In this document: positions 9,156 through 15,906 of the stretch, one piece after another
Layout of the letters: every line of letters begins with the position of its first letter
Numbering within the stretch: the first letter of the stretch is position 1
DNA from: Acinetobacter lwoffii
GTDB lineage: Bacteria > Pseudomonadota > Gammaproteobacteria > Pseudomonadales > Moraxellaceae
NCBI RefSeq assembly: GCF_029024105.1
Contig: NZ_CP118964.1
Location: 124,001-188,000 of the forward strand
Reading direction: 5' to 3'
DNA: 64,000 bases
Notes under the pieces: model-generated
What the model saw: only the letters and a program-made list of their open reading frames with translations
Databases searched by the model: none
Told to the model about the DNA's origin: nothing
Position numbers and translations under genes: made by a program

Positions 9156-10056
9156 CACTTTTCTGAATAAGCTGTTTTAAAAAATCTTCTAGTTGTAAGA
9201 GACTAGCTTCGTCAATTTCCGAGATATTCAGAGAAACCTTAAGCTGTTTTTGATTTAGTTTGATATTCCCCGCAATCTTACCTGCATATTCAATTTTTCT
9301 AACCACAGATGTTGTGGTCAGTTTTCCTGGATCCTGACTCAATATTTTTTCAGCATAGGCAGTAACTTTACTTTGCTCTAGTTTTTTGTCTTTTACTTTT
9401 TCCCAAGCCCCTAGCAAAGCCTTTTCGGCCTCAGAAAGTTGCTCTATATGATCCGACAGAAATTTTTTGAATGCAGTTGCAGCAGTACGACCTAGTAGGC
9501 CTGGTTCCACATCAAGGTCATTTAAAATTACTTGAGGCAGTTTTTCGTACGCTAAATACTTGTACATATCTTCGCGATTTAAACCCAGTGAATTGGCTAA
9601 ACGTTGCTTGTTTTTCTTTAACTTCTCATCAAGTGAGTTCAGGCCAATAAAAATTTCATAATCTGTCAGGTCCTGACGCTTTAAATTCTCTGCTAAGGTT
9701 AACAAAGATGCTTCTACATTATTCGCATCAATGATAATGGCTTCAATCACAGACTTGCCGAGTAAATGGTGCGCCCGTAAGCGCCGCTCGCCTGCAATGA
9801 GTTCATATTTCAGATTATCAAGTTTACGCACTGTAATGGGCTGCAAAAGACCGACTTCGTCAATGGAATCCGCCAGTTCTTTTAATTGTGACTCTTCAAA
9901 TAATTTACGCGGCTGGTTTGGACTACGGCTGATATCCTCAATAGGAACATTACGTCTAAACTCTTTCAGCTCTCTAATATTGTCTTTCTGTGCTTGCTGA
10001 TGTTTTTCTGTATTCTGTTTCAGTTTCTGAGCTAAAAGCTCTTTGGTGCTTGCCAT
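9145..10056 (-). CDS. parB: ParB-family plasmid partition protein
   Basis: This 303-residue protein has the ParB N-terminal domain at about residues 38-110: SRSPNQPRKLF, LADSIDEVGLLQPITVR and the GERRLRAH box that in chromosomal ParB proteins binds CTP. A helix-turn-helix region follows (NKQRLANSLGLNREDMYKYL, about 150-175), then a C-terminal dimerisation region. ParB binds centromere-like sites and is moved by ParA. It lies 13 bases downstream of parA in the same operon. The start at MASTKELLAQKL matches the short basic leader common in these proteins. Confidence 0.92.
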   Translation of the reverse strand: MASTKELLAQKLKQNTEKHQQAQKDNIRELKEFRRNVPIEDISRSPNQPRKLFEESQLKELADSIDEVGLLQPITVRKLDNLKYELIAGERRLRAHHLLGKSVIEAIIIDANNVEASLLTLAENLKRQDLTDYEIFIGLNSLDEKLKKNKQRLANSLGLNREDMYKYLAYEKLPQVILNDLDVEPGLLGRTAATAFKKFLSDHIEQLSEAEKALLGAWEKVKDKKLEQSKVTAYAEKILSQDPGKLTTTSVVRKIEYAGKIAGNIKLNQKQLKVSLNISEIDEASLLQLEDFLKQLIQKSEKV

Positions 10057-10069
10057 AATACTCTCAGGT

Positions 10070-10843
10070 TTAAACTTTAGCTACAATTTCATTGGCAAGG
10101 CTTTCAAAAGCCTTACGTACTTTTGAATTTTTTTCTACGTTCAAAAGTGATTGTTGCAGAATCGCTGCTTGATTAACTTTAGTACTTTGAGGAATGGTAG
10201 TCTCTAAAAGTTTTCCTACCTGTTTCAAGGCTTCATTCCGAATCAGCTTACAGACATTCTGACGTTCATCATGCTTAATTAGTAAAGCGCCTAAAAGCTC
10301 TAAATCTGGATTAATACGTTTGATCTTTTCAAGATGATTTAAAAGATCTGTTACCCCATACAATCCATATTGTGATCCGGATTCGATAGGGATAATGACA
10401 TGTGTTGAAGATGCCAGGGCATTGCTGGTTAATAATTTAAGACTAGGTGGACAGTCGATCAATATAAAATCATAAAGATCTTTTAACAGTTCTAACTTGA
10501 TATTTAACTCTTCAGAAGGACGGGGAGCTTCTTCTTTTAGTTGGTCTTCAGTTTTTCCTAAATTCAAGGAACCATAAATTAATGATACTTTTTCAAAGTT
10601 CGTTTCTTCTTGTAATGCATCTGCCAACAACGAAATATCGCCCACTAGTAATTCTGCTGTAGTCACAACAATTTCGCTTGGATGTTGGATCCCAATGTGT
10701 AAACTTGCGTTTGCTTGAGGATCTAAATCAATGACTAAAACCTTGTTGCCCAGATTGGCAAGTTCTGAGGCTAGGTGCACAACAGTCGTTGTTTTGCCAC
10801 ATCCGCCTTTATGGTTAGCAACAGTAATAATTTTTGCAGACAT
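10070..10843 (-). CDS. parA: ParA-family partition ATPase
   Basis: This 257-residue protein has a deviant Walker A motif (NHKGGCGKTT, residues 9-18), the Walker A' DLDPQAN and Walker B FILIDCPPS. It lacks an N-terminal DNA-binding domain, so it is a type Ib-like small ParA rather than the long P1 type. It powers plasmid segregation with ParB by ATP-dependent patterning on the nucleoid. The operon is divergent from repB across the 840-bp origin region. Autoregulation would then probably involve ParB, but I could not identify a parS site. Confidence 0.93.
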   Translation of the reverse strand: MSAKIITVANHKGGCGKTTTVVHLASELANLGNKVLVIDLDPQANASLHIGIQHPSEIVVTTAELLVGDISLLADALQEETNFEKVSLIYGSLNLGKTEDQLKEEAPRPSEELNIKLELLKDLYDFILIDCPPSLKLLTSNALASSTHVIIPIESGSQYGLYGVTDLLNHLEKIKRINPDLELLGALLIKHDERQNVCKLIRNEALKQVGKLLETTIPQSTKVNQAAILQQSLLNVEKNSKVRKAFESLANEIVAKV

Positions 10844-11070
10844 GCGTGTCAGATGCTTCCGTATTTGAATGTTTAGTAATATAAATAACTTTCACTCATC
10901 TTACTATAGTTTTAAAATTTATAAATCCTATTTGTTCAGATGTAAAACAGCTTAAAAATAAATCTTTAACTAAGCTAGCTTAATTAATAATTAGAATAAT
11001 TAGTTATTTAGCTAATTAATAATTAAGAGTGCATTTTTATTATATAAAACAGATGCTTAGAGTTTTAAAA

Positions 11071-11194
11071 GTGGAAGGTTTGTCACCATAAAGTGGAAGG
11101 TCTGTCACTCTAAAGTGGAAGGTCTGTCACTCTAAAGTGGAAGGTTTGTCACTCTAAAGTGGAAGGTCTGTCACTAGGGTGGAAGGTTTGTCAC
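11071..11194 (+). repeat. Six tandem iterons
   Basis: Six copies of GTGGAAGGTYTGTCAC start at 11071, 11093, 11115, 11137, 11159 and 11179. The first five are exactly 22 bp apart (two helical turns) and the last 20 bp. These are the expected RepB binding sites. Confidence 0.93.
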
Positions 11195-11285
11195 TGCTAT
11201 TTTTTAAACCGCTATTTTTATTTAAAAATAATTTAAAAAACAATTATTTAATATGTTAATAAAGTCTCGTAACTAAGCCTTAAAG

Positions 11286-11511
11286 GTGGAAGGGTTGTCA
11301 CTGTATGTTCTTAACCTGTGGATAATCTGTTTTTATTGGATATTTCCTGATGATTATATGTGCAGTTATACCTTTCGAATCTAACTGAAAGGTGGAAGCC
11401 TTGTCACATCAGGGTTTCTATTTAACTTAACCTATCTGAATGTGGGTGAAAAAAGTAAAAATAGTCATTCTAAACTGTAATTTCGGGGGCTAAAGGTGGA
11501 AGGTCTGTCAC
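11286..11511 (+). repeat. Three dispersed iterons
   Basis: Single copies at 11286-11301 (GTGGAAGGGTTGTCAC), 11392-11407 (GTGGAAGCCTTGTCAC) and 11496-11511 (GTGGAAGGTCTGTCAC) are spaced 106 and 104 bp apart. They lie between the tandem block and repB. The regular wide spacing could serve copy-number control by RepB bridging. Confidence 0.85.
11317..11325 (-). promoter_or_regulatory. DnaA box
   Basis: TGTGGATAA is the reverse complement of the consensus DnaA box TTATCCACA. It lies inside the origin next to the first dispersed iteron, as expected for a host-DnaA-assisted plasmid origin. Confidence 0.75.
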
Positions 11512-11582
11512 TGTAGGGTGGAAATACTGTATTTAATTCCACTTTAAAGGCAAAAAATCGGATAATAACGCTTTTTTTTGAT

Positions 11583-11598
11583 GACGGACCTTCCACTT
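11583..11598 (-). promoter_or_regulatory. Inverted iteron in the repB promoter region
   Basis: GACGGACCTTCCACTT is an imperfect iteron in the opposite orientation (GTGGAAGGTCCGTC on the minus strand), about 80 bp before repB. A further half copy (TTTTTCCACTTTT) lies at about 11629. In Rep_3 plasmids inverted iterons at this place are where dimeric Rep represses its own promoter. Confidence 0.6.
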
Positions 11599-11678
11599 TT
11601 AGAATCTTGTGGTGAAAGTCTTGAAAGTTTTTCCACTTTTGTATATAAAAACTAAGTCAAATTATAAATATCACGGTT

Positions 11679-12851
11679 ATGACAGAATCTGAACCATTGC
11701 AAGAAGAAACGAATTATATTCCCTACTGTATAGGCAACATTCGCCATAATGGCGTTGTCAGTACCAGTAACCGCTTAATTCGCCCAATCGAGTTGTCATC
11801 CAATGAATATAAGGCACTTCTATATGCAATGGCGGTTGCGAATTATAGTGAGAAAAATAGGGTAGATGGTGAAATTACCGAACAAACTTATATTTATTTG
11901 TATAAGGATGATTTGGCAGATTTACTAGGATTAAATAAACGTAACTCAATTAATGTTGCAATAGATCGGATCTATAAAGAGCTTTCATCCCGGGTAGCTC
12001 ATTTTATTATTGAGGAGCCTGCTGATAATGGTAAGAGAAAGACTAAAAAAGTACATTCTGTCGTTCCCATTATCCGTGAGTTAAGATGGGAAGATGACTC
12101 TAAAAATGCGATTCAGATTCGTTTTACTAGTGAGGTGTTGCCGTATTTCACTCAACTGGCTGGGGGTAATTTTACTACCTATCAGCTAAAACATCTTTTT
12201 GCCCTAGATTCTGTTGCCAGTATGAGTCTTTATACTTATTTCATTAAAAACGAATTTAAGTACGCCAATCAAAAGAGTTATGAAGTGCCATTACTTTTAG
12301 AAAACTTGAAAGCACTGATTGATATTAATGAAACCAAATATGATCGCTGGGTAGATTTTAGACGCTATGTATTAGACAAAATAGTGGCAGAAATTAACGA
12401 AAATACAGATCTACAATTAGAGTATGAAACCGTTAAGAAAGGCCGTCCAATTGTAGGTGTGAATTTTAAACTGCATCATCGGATTGCTGATAAGGCACTG
12501 GATGAAATTGCAGTGATTGAAAAAATCTATCTTGATGTTCCATTTGAAGACAATGCATCCGTAAAAGAATTAGGGGCTAAATTCGATACGAATGTACGTT
12601 CTTGGTATATTTTTAATAATGATGAAAATTATCAGCAGTTCAAGAAGTGGTTTAAAAAAGTAGGATGCCTCACTGACTCTCAAGCAAATATTGTCATTAA
12701 TGACACTTTATTCCAAATGGATTTTGCTGAAATTGGTATGGGGCTGAATGACTTTAAACGAAATATGAAGCATAAACTTAAAAATAATCCAGAATTCGTT
12801 CAAAGTATTCGTGAAAGACTGAATGATATTTTTGGTAAAGAGCTGATCTAG
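11679..12851 (+). CDS. repB: Rep_3-family replication initiator with a DUF5710-like tail
   Basis: This 390-residue protein has two Rep_3 winged-helix modules. The first covers about residues 20-150 (NRLIRPIELSSNEYKALLYA, LADLLGL). The second covers about 150-270 (IQIRFTSEVLPYF, TYQLKHLFALDSVASMSLYTYF, VDFRRYVLDKIVAEIN). It opens replication at the upstream iterons. The C-terminal part is unusual: residues about 280-327 (IYLDVPFEDNASVKELGAKF, WYIFNNDENYQQFKKWF) match the pattern of a DUF5710 domain (LxVPxxxxxxxKxLGAxxD...WY). The final 60 residues are helical and basic. The start is the only good ATG close to the promoter; no strong ribosome binding site is visible. Confidence 0.92.
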   Translation: MTESEPLQEETNYIPYCIGNIRHNGVVSTSNRLIRPIELSSNEYKALLYAMAVANYSEKNRVDGEITEQTYIYLYKDDLADLLGLNKRNSINVAIDRIYKELSSRVAHFIIEEPADNGKRKTKKVHSVVPIIRELRWEDDSKNAIQIRFTSEVLPYFTQLAGGNFTTYQLKHLFALDSVASMSLYTYFIKNEFKYANQKSYEVPLLLENLKALIDINETKYDRWVDFRRYVLDKIVAEINENTDLQLEYETVKKGRPIVGVNFKLHHRIADKALDEIAVIEKIYLDVPFEDNASVKELGAKFDTNVRSWYIFNNDENYQQFKKWFKKVGCLTDSQANIVINDTLFQMDFAEIGMGLNDFKRNMKHKLKNNPEFVQSIRERLNDIFGKELI

Positions 12852-12853
12852 CG

Positions 12854-12882
12854 AAAAGTGTAGCAACTTGCTACACTTTTTT
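12854..12882 (+). terminator. Hairpin terminator after repB
   Basis: Arms AAAAGTGTAGCAA and TTGCTACACTTTT with a one-base loop are followed by TT. It starts 3 bases after the repB stop and has the same stem as the parAB terminator. Confidence 0.8.
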
Positions 12883-12975
12883 AAATATATGTTTGTAAAG
12901 AATACAAGTGGTAAGGACCCTAGGATAAAAACGACTCTGTTGGATAAAGGCTTTAGAGATAGATCTTCCCTAAGT

Positions 12976-13045
12976 TATCCAAATTCAAGTGACAACTTGG
13001 GTATGAGGTCTGCCTAATTCCTTAAATCTATTCAAAACGTAAGTG
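12976..13045. repeat. Diverged relic of an IS17-like end
   Basis: The sequence CAACTTGGGTATGAGGTCTG and the following CTAATTCCTTAAATC closely resemble the transposase 3' end of the intact IS5 copy at 22739-23777 (AACTTGGGTAAGTGGTCGAC, CTAATTCCGTAAATC). It is too degraded to encode anything. No other gene is visible between 12883 and 13139. Confidence 0.55.
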
Positions 13046-13084
13046 TTCGCTGAACACACCTTATGAATTCATCCTATAAGCCTT

Positions 13085-13122
13085 AATTTAGTCCCCACTT
13101 AAAAACAAGTGGGGACTAAATT
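13085..13122. repeat. Perfect 16-bp inverted repeat (strong hairpin)
   Basis: Arms AATTTAGTCCCCACTT and AAGTGGGGACTAAATT are perfectly complementary with a six-base A-rich loop. No gene ends here in a direction that obviously needs it, and it lies 18 bp from the IS5 element at 13140. It could be a bidirectional terminator or a protein-binding or transposon-related site. Confidence 0.6.
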
Positions 13123-13139
13123 TATGACTACAAATAACT

Positions 13140-14001
13140 AGGGTCTGTTGACATTTACTGTTCATAATTAACCCTATAAAGGTAGCCATAAAAATATACA
13201 GGCTAAAGCAACAGAACTTTGATAATTTCTTTTGAGCTTGTCATATCGAGTAGCTATTCCTCTAAATTGCTTTAATCTACAAAACATATTTTCAACTAAA
13301 TGCCTGATTTTATATAAACACCAGTCCATATGGTCATTGTTCGATTGGCTATTTGTTTTCTTTGGTATATTCGCTTTAGTCCCTGTTTTCCTGATCTGTT
13401 CACGCAGTGGTTCTGAATCATAGCCTTTATCTGCACATACCACTTTTGTCTCTTTTAAATCTAATGTTGATATTAAATCAGGTGCAACTTTAACATCATG
13501 TGTGGTTCCATCGGTAATCATGAAATCAATAGGATTGCCATGTACATCAACAATCAAATGTATTTTTGAGGAGTTTCCTCCTACACTTTTAGAAATAGAT
13601 TGATTCGCTATACCGGCAGAATGTTGATGAGCACGTACATGAGAGCCATCAATAAAAATCCACTCCATATCGGGGCATGAGGCTAGTAATTTTAATAATC
13701 TAAGTAACTTACCGCTGCTTGACCAACGATTAAAACGTTTGAAAATAGAGTTTGAATGACCAAAACAAGAAGGAATATCTCGCCACGGACAGCCTGTTCT
13801 AATTCTATAGAGAATAGCTTCAATAAAATTGCGTAAATTTGAGTTGTGGTGAATGGATAAATTACGCAGAATAACTTTCAACTTTTGCCAGGGTTGATCT
13901 GTCAGCATGGTACGAGGCATAGCGAATAGTAAAATTGGGTTTGGCGATTTGATTTTACTACTTCGCTATTTTTTTAAACTAAAAGTGTCAACACACCCTA
14001 G
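13140..14001 (-). mobile_element. Intact IS5-family (IS427-like) element
   Basis: Imperfect terminal repeats (GGGTCTGTTGACA at the left, TGTCAACACACCC at the right) bound about 862 bp, flanked by CTAG on both sides, in keeping with TA-type targets of this group. The single transposase gene is uninterrupted. Confidence 0.8.
13174..13920 (-). CDS. IS5-family transposase
   Basis: This 248-residue DDE transposase has an N-terminal region (MPRTMLTDQPWQKLKVIL ... RTGCPWRDIPSCFGHSNSIF), a first catalytic Asp block (MEWIFIDGSHVRAHQHSAG), a second (TKVVCADKGYDSEPLREQ) and the Glu region (IRHLVENMFCRLKQFRGIATRYDK). It reads through in one frame, unlike many relatives that need frameshifting between two ORFs. 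It is probably active. Confidence 0.92.
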   Translation of the reverse strand: MPRTMLTDQPWQKLKVILRNLSIHHNSNLRNFIEAILYRIRTGCPWRDIPSCFGHSNSIFKRFNRWSSSGKLLRLLKLLASCPDMEWIFIDGSHVRAHQHSAGIANQSISKSVGGNSSKIHLIVDVHGNPIDFMITDGTTHDVKVAPDLISTLDLKETKVVCADKGYDSEPLREQIRKTGTKANIPKKTNSQSNNDHMDWCLYKIRHLVENMFCRLKQFRGIATRYDKLKRNYQSSVALACIFLWLPL

Positions 14002-14039
14002 ACATCCATCACATCTCTTGAGAAAAAACGAAGAACATG

Positions 14040-14363
14040 CAGTGCTGAATTTAAACAGCAGATCGTTCAGGCTTGTAAAGCACCGGACGTTTCAATTGCT
14101 TCAGTCGCTTTGCAACATGGATTGAATACAAATCCCCTATCCAACTGGATTCGCTTAATTGATGGTAAGCTAGAGAAATGATCGCTCACCACTACCGAAT
14201 AAACCTGCATTTATTGCTTTATCTTGCTCTGCACCATTAGATCCTACTCCTACTGACATGTTAACGGTTCAAATTACTTTACCCCACTCAAAATCAGAAA
14301 TTGGCTTGAAATGGCAAGTATCAGAAATATCTGCTTTAGGAGAATTACTCAAGGCACTTGCAA
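14040..14363 (+). pseudogene. IS66 TnpA remnant
   Basis: The sequence reads EFKQQIVQACKAPDVSIASV then LQHGLNTNPLSNWIRLIDGK, the IS66 TnpA helix-turn-helix, up to a TGA at 14181. The rest of the protein continues in another frame (MLTVQITLPHSKSEIG ... ISALGELLKAL) and ends just before the tnpB ATG. The 5' end is missing. Confidence 0.7.
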
Positions 14364-14364
14364 C

Positions 14365-14702
14365 ATGATCCGTATCGATGAAATCTGGCTGTCTACCCAA
14401 CCTCTGGATATGCGAGCAGGTATGGATACTGTCATGGCTCAGGTGCTGAGAGCCTTTGGCTATATCAAACCGCATTGTGCTTACCTATTCTGTAATACAA
14501 ACGTGACCATCGCATGAAAGTGCTGGTGCATTATGGACTGGGCATCTGGCTGTGTGCCCGGCGGCTGGAACAGGGAAAATTCCACTGCGCTAAAGTTCAC
14601 CAGGGTGAAACCGTGGCCCTCAGCCCGGAGCACTTACAAGCACTGATCCAAGGTTTAGCTTGGCAAAGAATCGGTCTGCAGCAAGTGGTAACAATGCTCT
14701 AA
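14365..14702 (+). pseudogene. IS66 TnpB, frameshifted
   Basis: Starts MIRIDEIWLSTQPLDMRAGM, typical of the IS66 Orf2 protein. The frame is lost at about 14510, where KVLVHYGLGIWLCARRLEQG resumes, through the C-terminal LSPEHLQALIQGLAWQRIG. It lies in the normal order between tnpA and tnpC remnants. Confidence 0.8.
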
Positions 14703-14776
14703 ACCAAGCTCGGCCATTCTGCTATTCTCCAAACATTCTATTTCCTCTGCGTCATGACCTCAAGCATACTGCGGCC

Positions 14777-15094
14777 ATGAATACGCTGCCTGATTTAAGC
14801 CAACTGACCCATGAACAACTGCTGGAATTTACCCGGCAATTGGCGATGCAGCATCAGTCTTTAGCATAATCAAATCAGCAATTAGATGCCAGAGTTCAAC
14901 ATCTTGAAGTCACCAATCAGCAATTAGATTCTAAAGTTAAATCTCTCTCTATTCTCAATCAAAAATACGAGCATGAACTTGCGCAGTTTAAACGGCATAA
15001 GTTCGCCCAGAAGAATGAACACTTAACGGCCAAACAAATCCATCTTTGGGACGAAGCGGTCGAAGAAGATATCGCAGCTGATGAATTAGTATAA
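14777..15094 (+). pseudogene. IS66 TnpC N-terminal remnant
   Basis: Reads MNTLPDLSQLTHEQLLEFTR, then a premature TAA at 14867. The same frame continues as a coiled-coil-like region (NQQLDARVQHLEVTNQQLDS) and FKRHKFAQKNEHL, the conserved N-terminal part of IS66 transposases, and ends at 15094. The catalytic domain is absent, so this IS66 copy is a truncated wreck. Confidence 0.75.
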
Positions 15095-15120
15095 AAATAA
15101 AGTTAGTAAATAAATTATAT

Positions 15121-15162
15121 AAATCAAATACTTTTTTATTAAATATAAAATTTATTTGATTT
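15121..15162. promoter_or_regulatory. Inverted repeat upstream of the recombinase operon
   Basis: AAATCAAATA (15121-15130) and TATTTGATTT (15153-15162) are perfect inverted arms in an AT-rich stretch directly before the operon. They could be an operator at the promoter of the following two genes; no clear -35/-10 pair can be assigned. Confidence 0.4.
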
Positions 15163-15183
15163 AATTTTGTTAATTTTGGGACT

Positions 15184-15906
15184 GTGTTATTCTACTATTG
15201 TGACGCTAAAAATAACTTACCTGTGCAGAAAAAAATGATGACACCATTGCTCATTGATGCATTAACAATTTCTGAAGGCAGGTTTGAAAAACCATGCCCA
15301 GTTTTAGTTTTGAAAATGATGTTACTCAATGAGGAAATGAGCCGGGAGTTTTCAGAAAAAATTAAAAATCAAGCATTACTACTGCTCGCGATATATCGTA
15401 AGTTACTGCTTGCTGTCGATAGGGACTTATGTAAGGTAAAAACTCTAAAGGATAGTGTGAAAAGAAGACACTGGGCTAAAGTGGATAAAGCACAGGACAA
15501 GATGGTGGTTGCAGGCCAACTTCGACTAAAGAGTTTAGATCCAGAAGAAATGATTTTATTTTTAAATACACAGCATTTTTTGAAAAAGCTGCCGATTTCC
15601 TTTGTTCAAGAATTGGTTAATTGGGCATCACCGGTGGTGAGTGGTAATTTTTTAATCGAAAATGTTTTAGCTGGTTATATCGCCCAGAAGCTTTTGCCAT
15701 TAGAAAGAATTAAAGTGAAAGAGCTGGGTAAGTCTGTGCAACCATATTTTCATTTAGCTAACTTTTCTGTATTTTTACCTCGACTGGAGGAACTTTATCA
15801 AAAATATCAGCAGCAAATTGTTCGTGTGGCACCAATGGCAGAAGTTGCTTTGGCTTTAACAGACTTGAAGAAGGCAAGAGTCTATCGTATTCGGAGTAGT
15901 TCATGA
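15184..15906 (+). CDS. Unknown protein coupled to the giant recombinase
   Basis: This 240-residue protein has no recognisable domain. It is basic and mostly helical by composition (LLLLAIYRKLLLAVDRDLCK, SVKRRHWAKVDKAQDKMVVA). Its stop overlaps the next ATG by four bases (ATGA), so the two genes are translationally coupled and the products probably act together. The start is uncertain: a GTG at 15184 gives the longest form, while ATG codons at 15235 and 15238 would give MTPLLIDALTISEGRF. Neither has a strong ribosome binding site. A helper subunit for the recombinase is an inference from the overlap only. Confidence 0.75.
   Translation: MLFYYCDAKNNLPVQKKMMTPLLIDALTISEGRFEKPCPVLVLKMMLLNEEMSREFSEKIKNQALLLLAIYRKLLLAVDRDLCKVKTLKDSVKRRHWAKVDKAQDKMVVAGQLRLKSLDPEEMILFLNTQHFLKKLPISFVQELVNWASPVVSGNFLIENVLAGYIAQKLLPLERIKVKELGKSVQPYFHLANFSVFLPRLEELYQKYQQQIVRVAPMAEVALALTDLKKARVYRIRSSS

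Larger units (their letters stand above)
10844..11678. other. Replication origin region (oriV)
   Basis: This intergenic region between divergent parA and repB contains the iterons (11071-11194 in tandem, plus single copies further on), a DnaA box and a very AT-rich stretch at 10975-11065. That stretch has a direct repeat of TAATTAATAATTA (10981-10993 and 11013-11025), a plausible DNA-unwinding element. This is the classic layout of an iteron-controlled Rep_3 origin. Confidence 0.85.

Noticed and set aside
11071..11194. Possible CRISPR array
   Set aside because: Repeat of 16 bp and spacers of only 4-6 bp with constant sequence; these are iterons at a plasmid origin.
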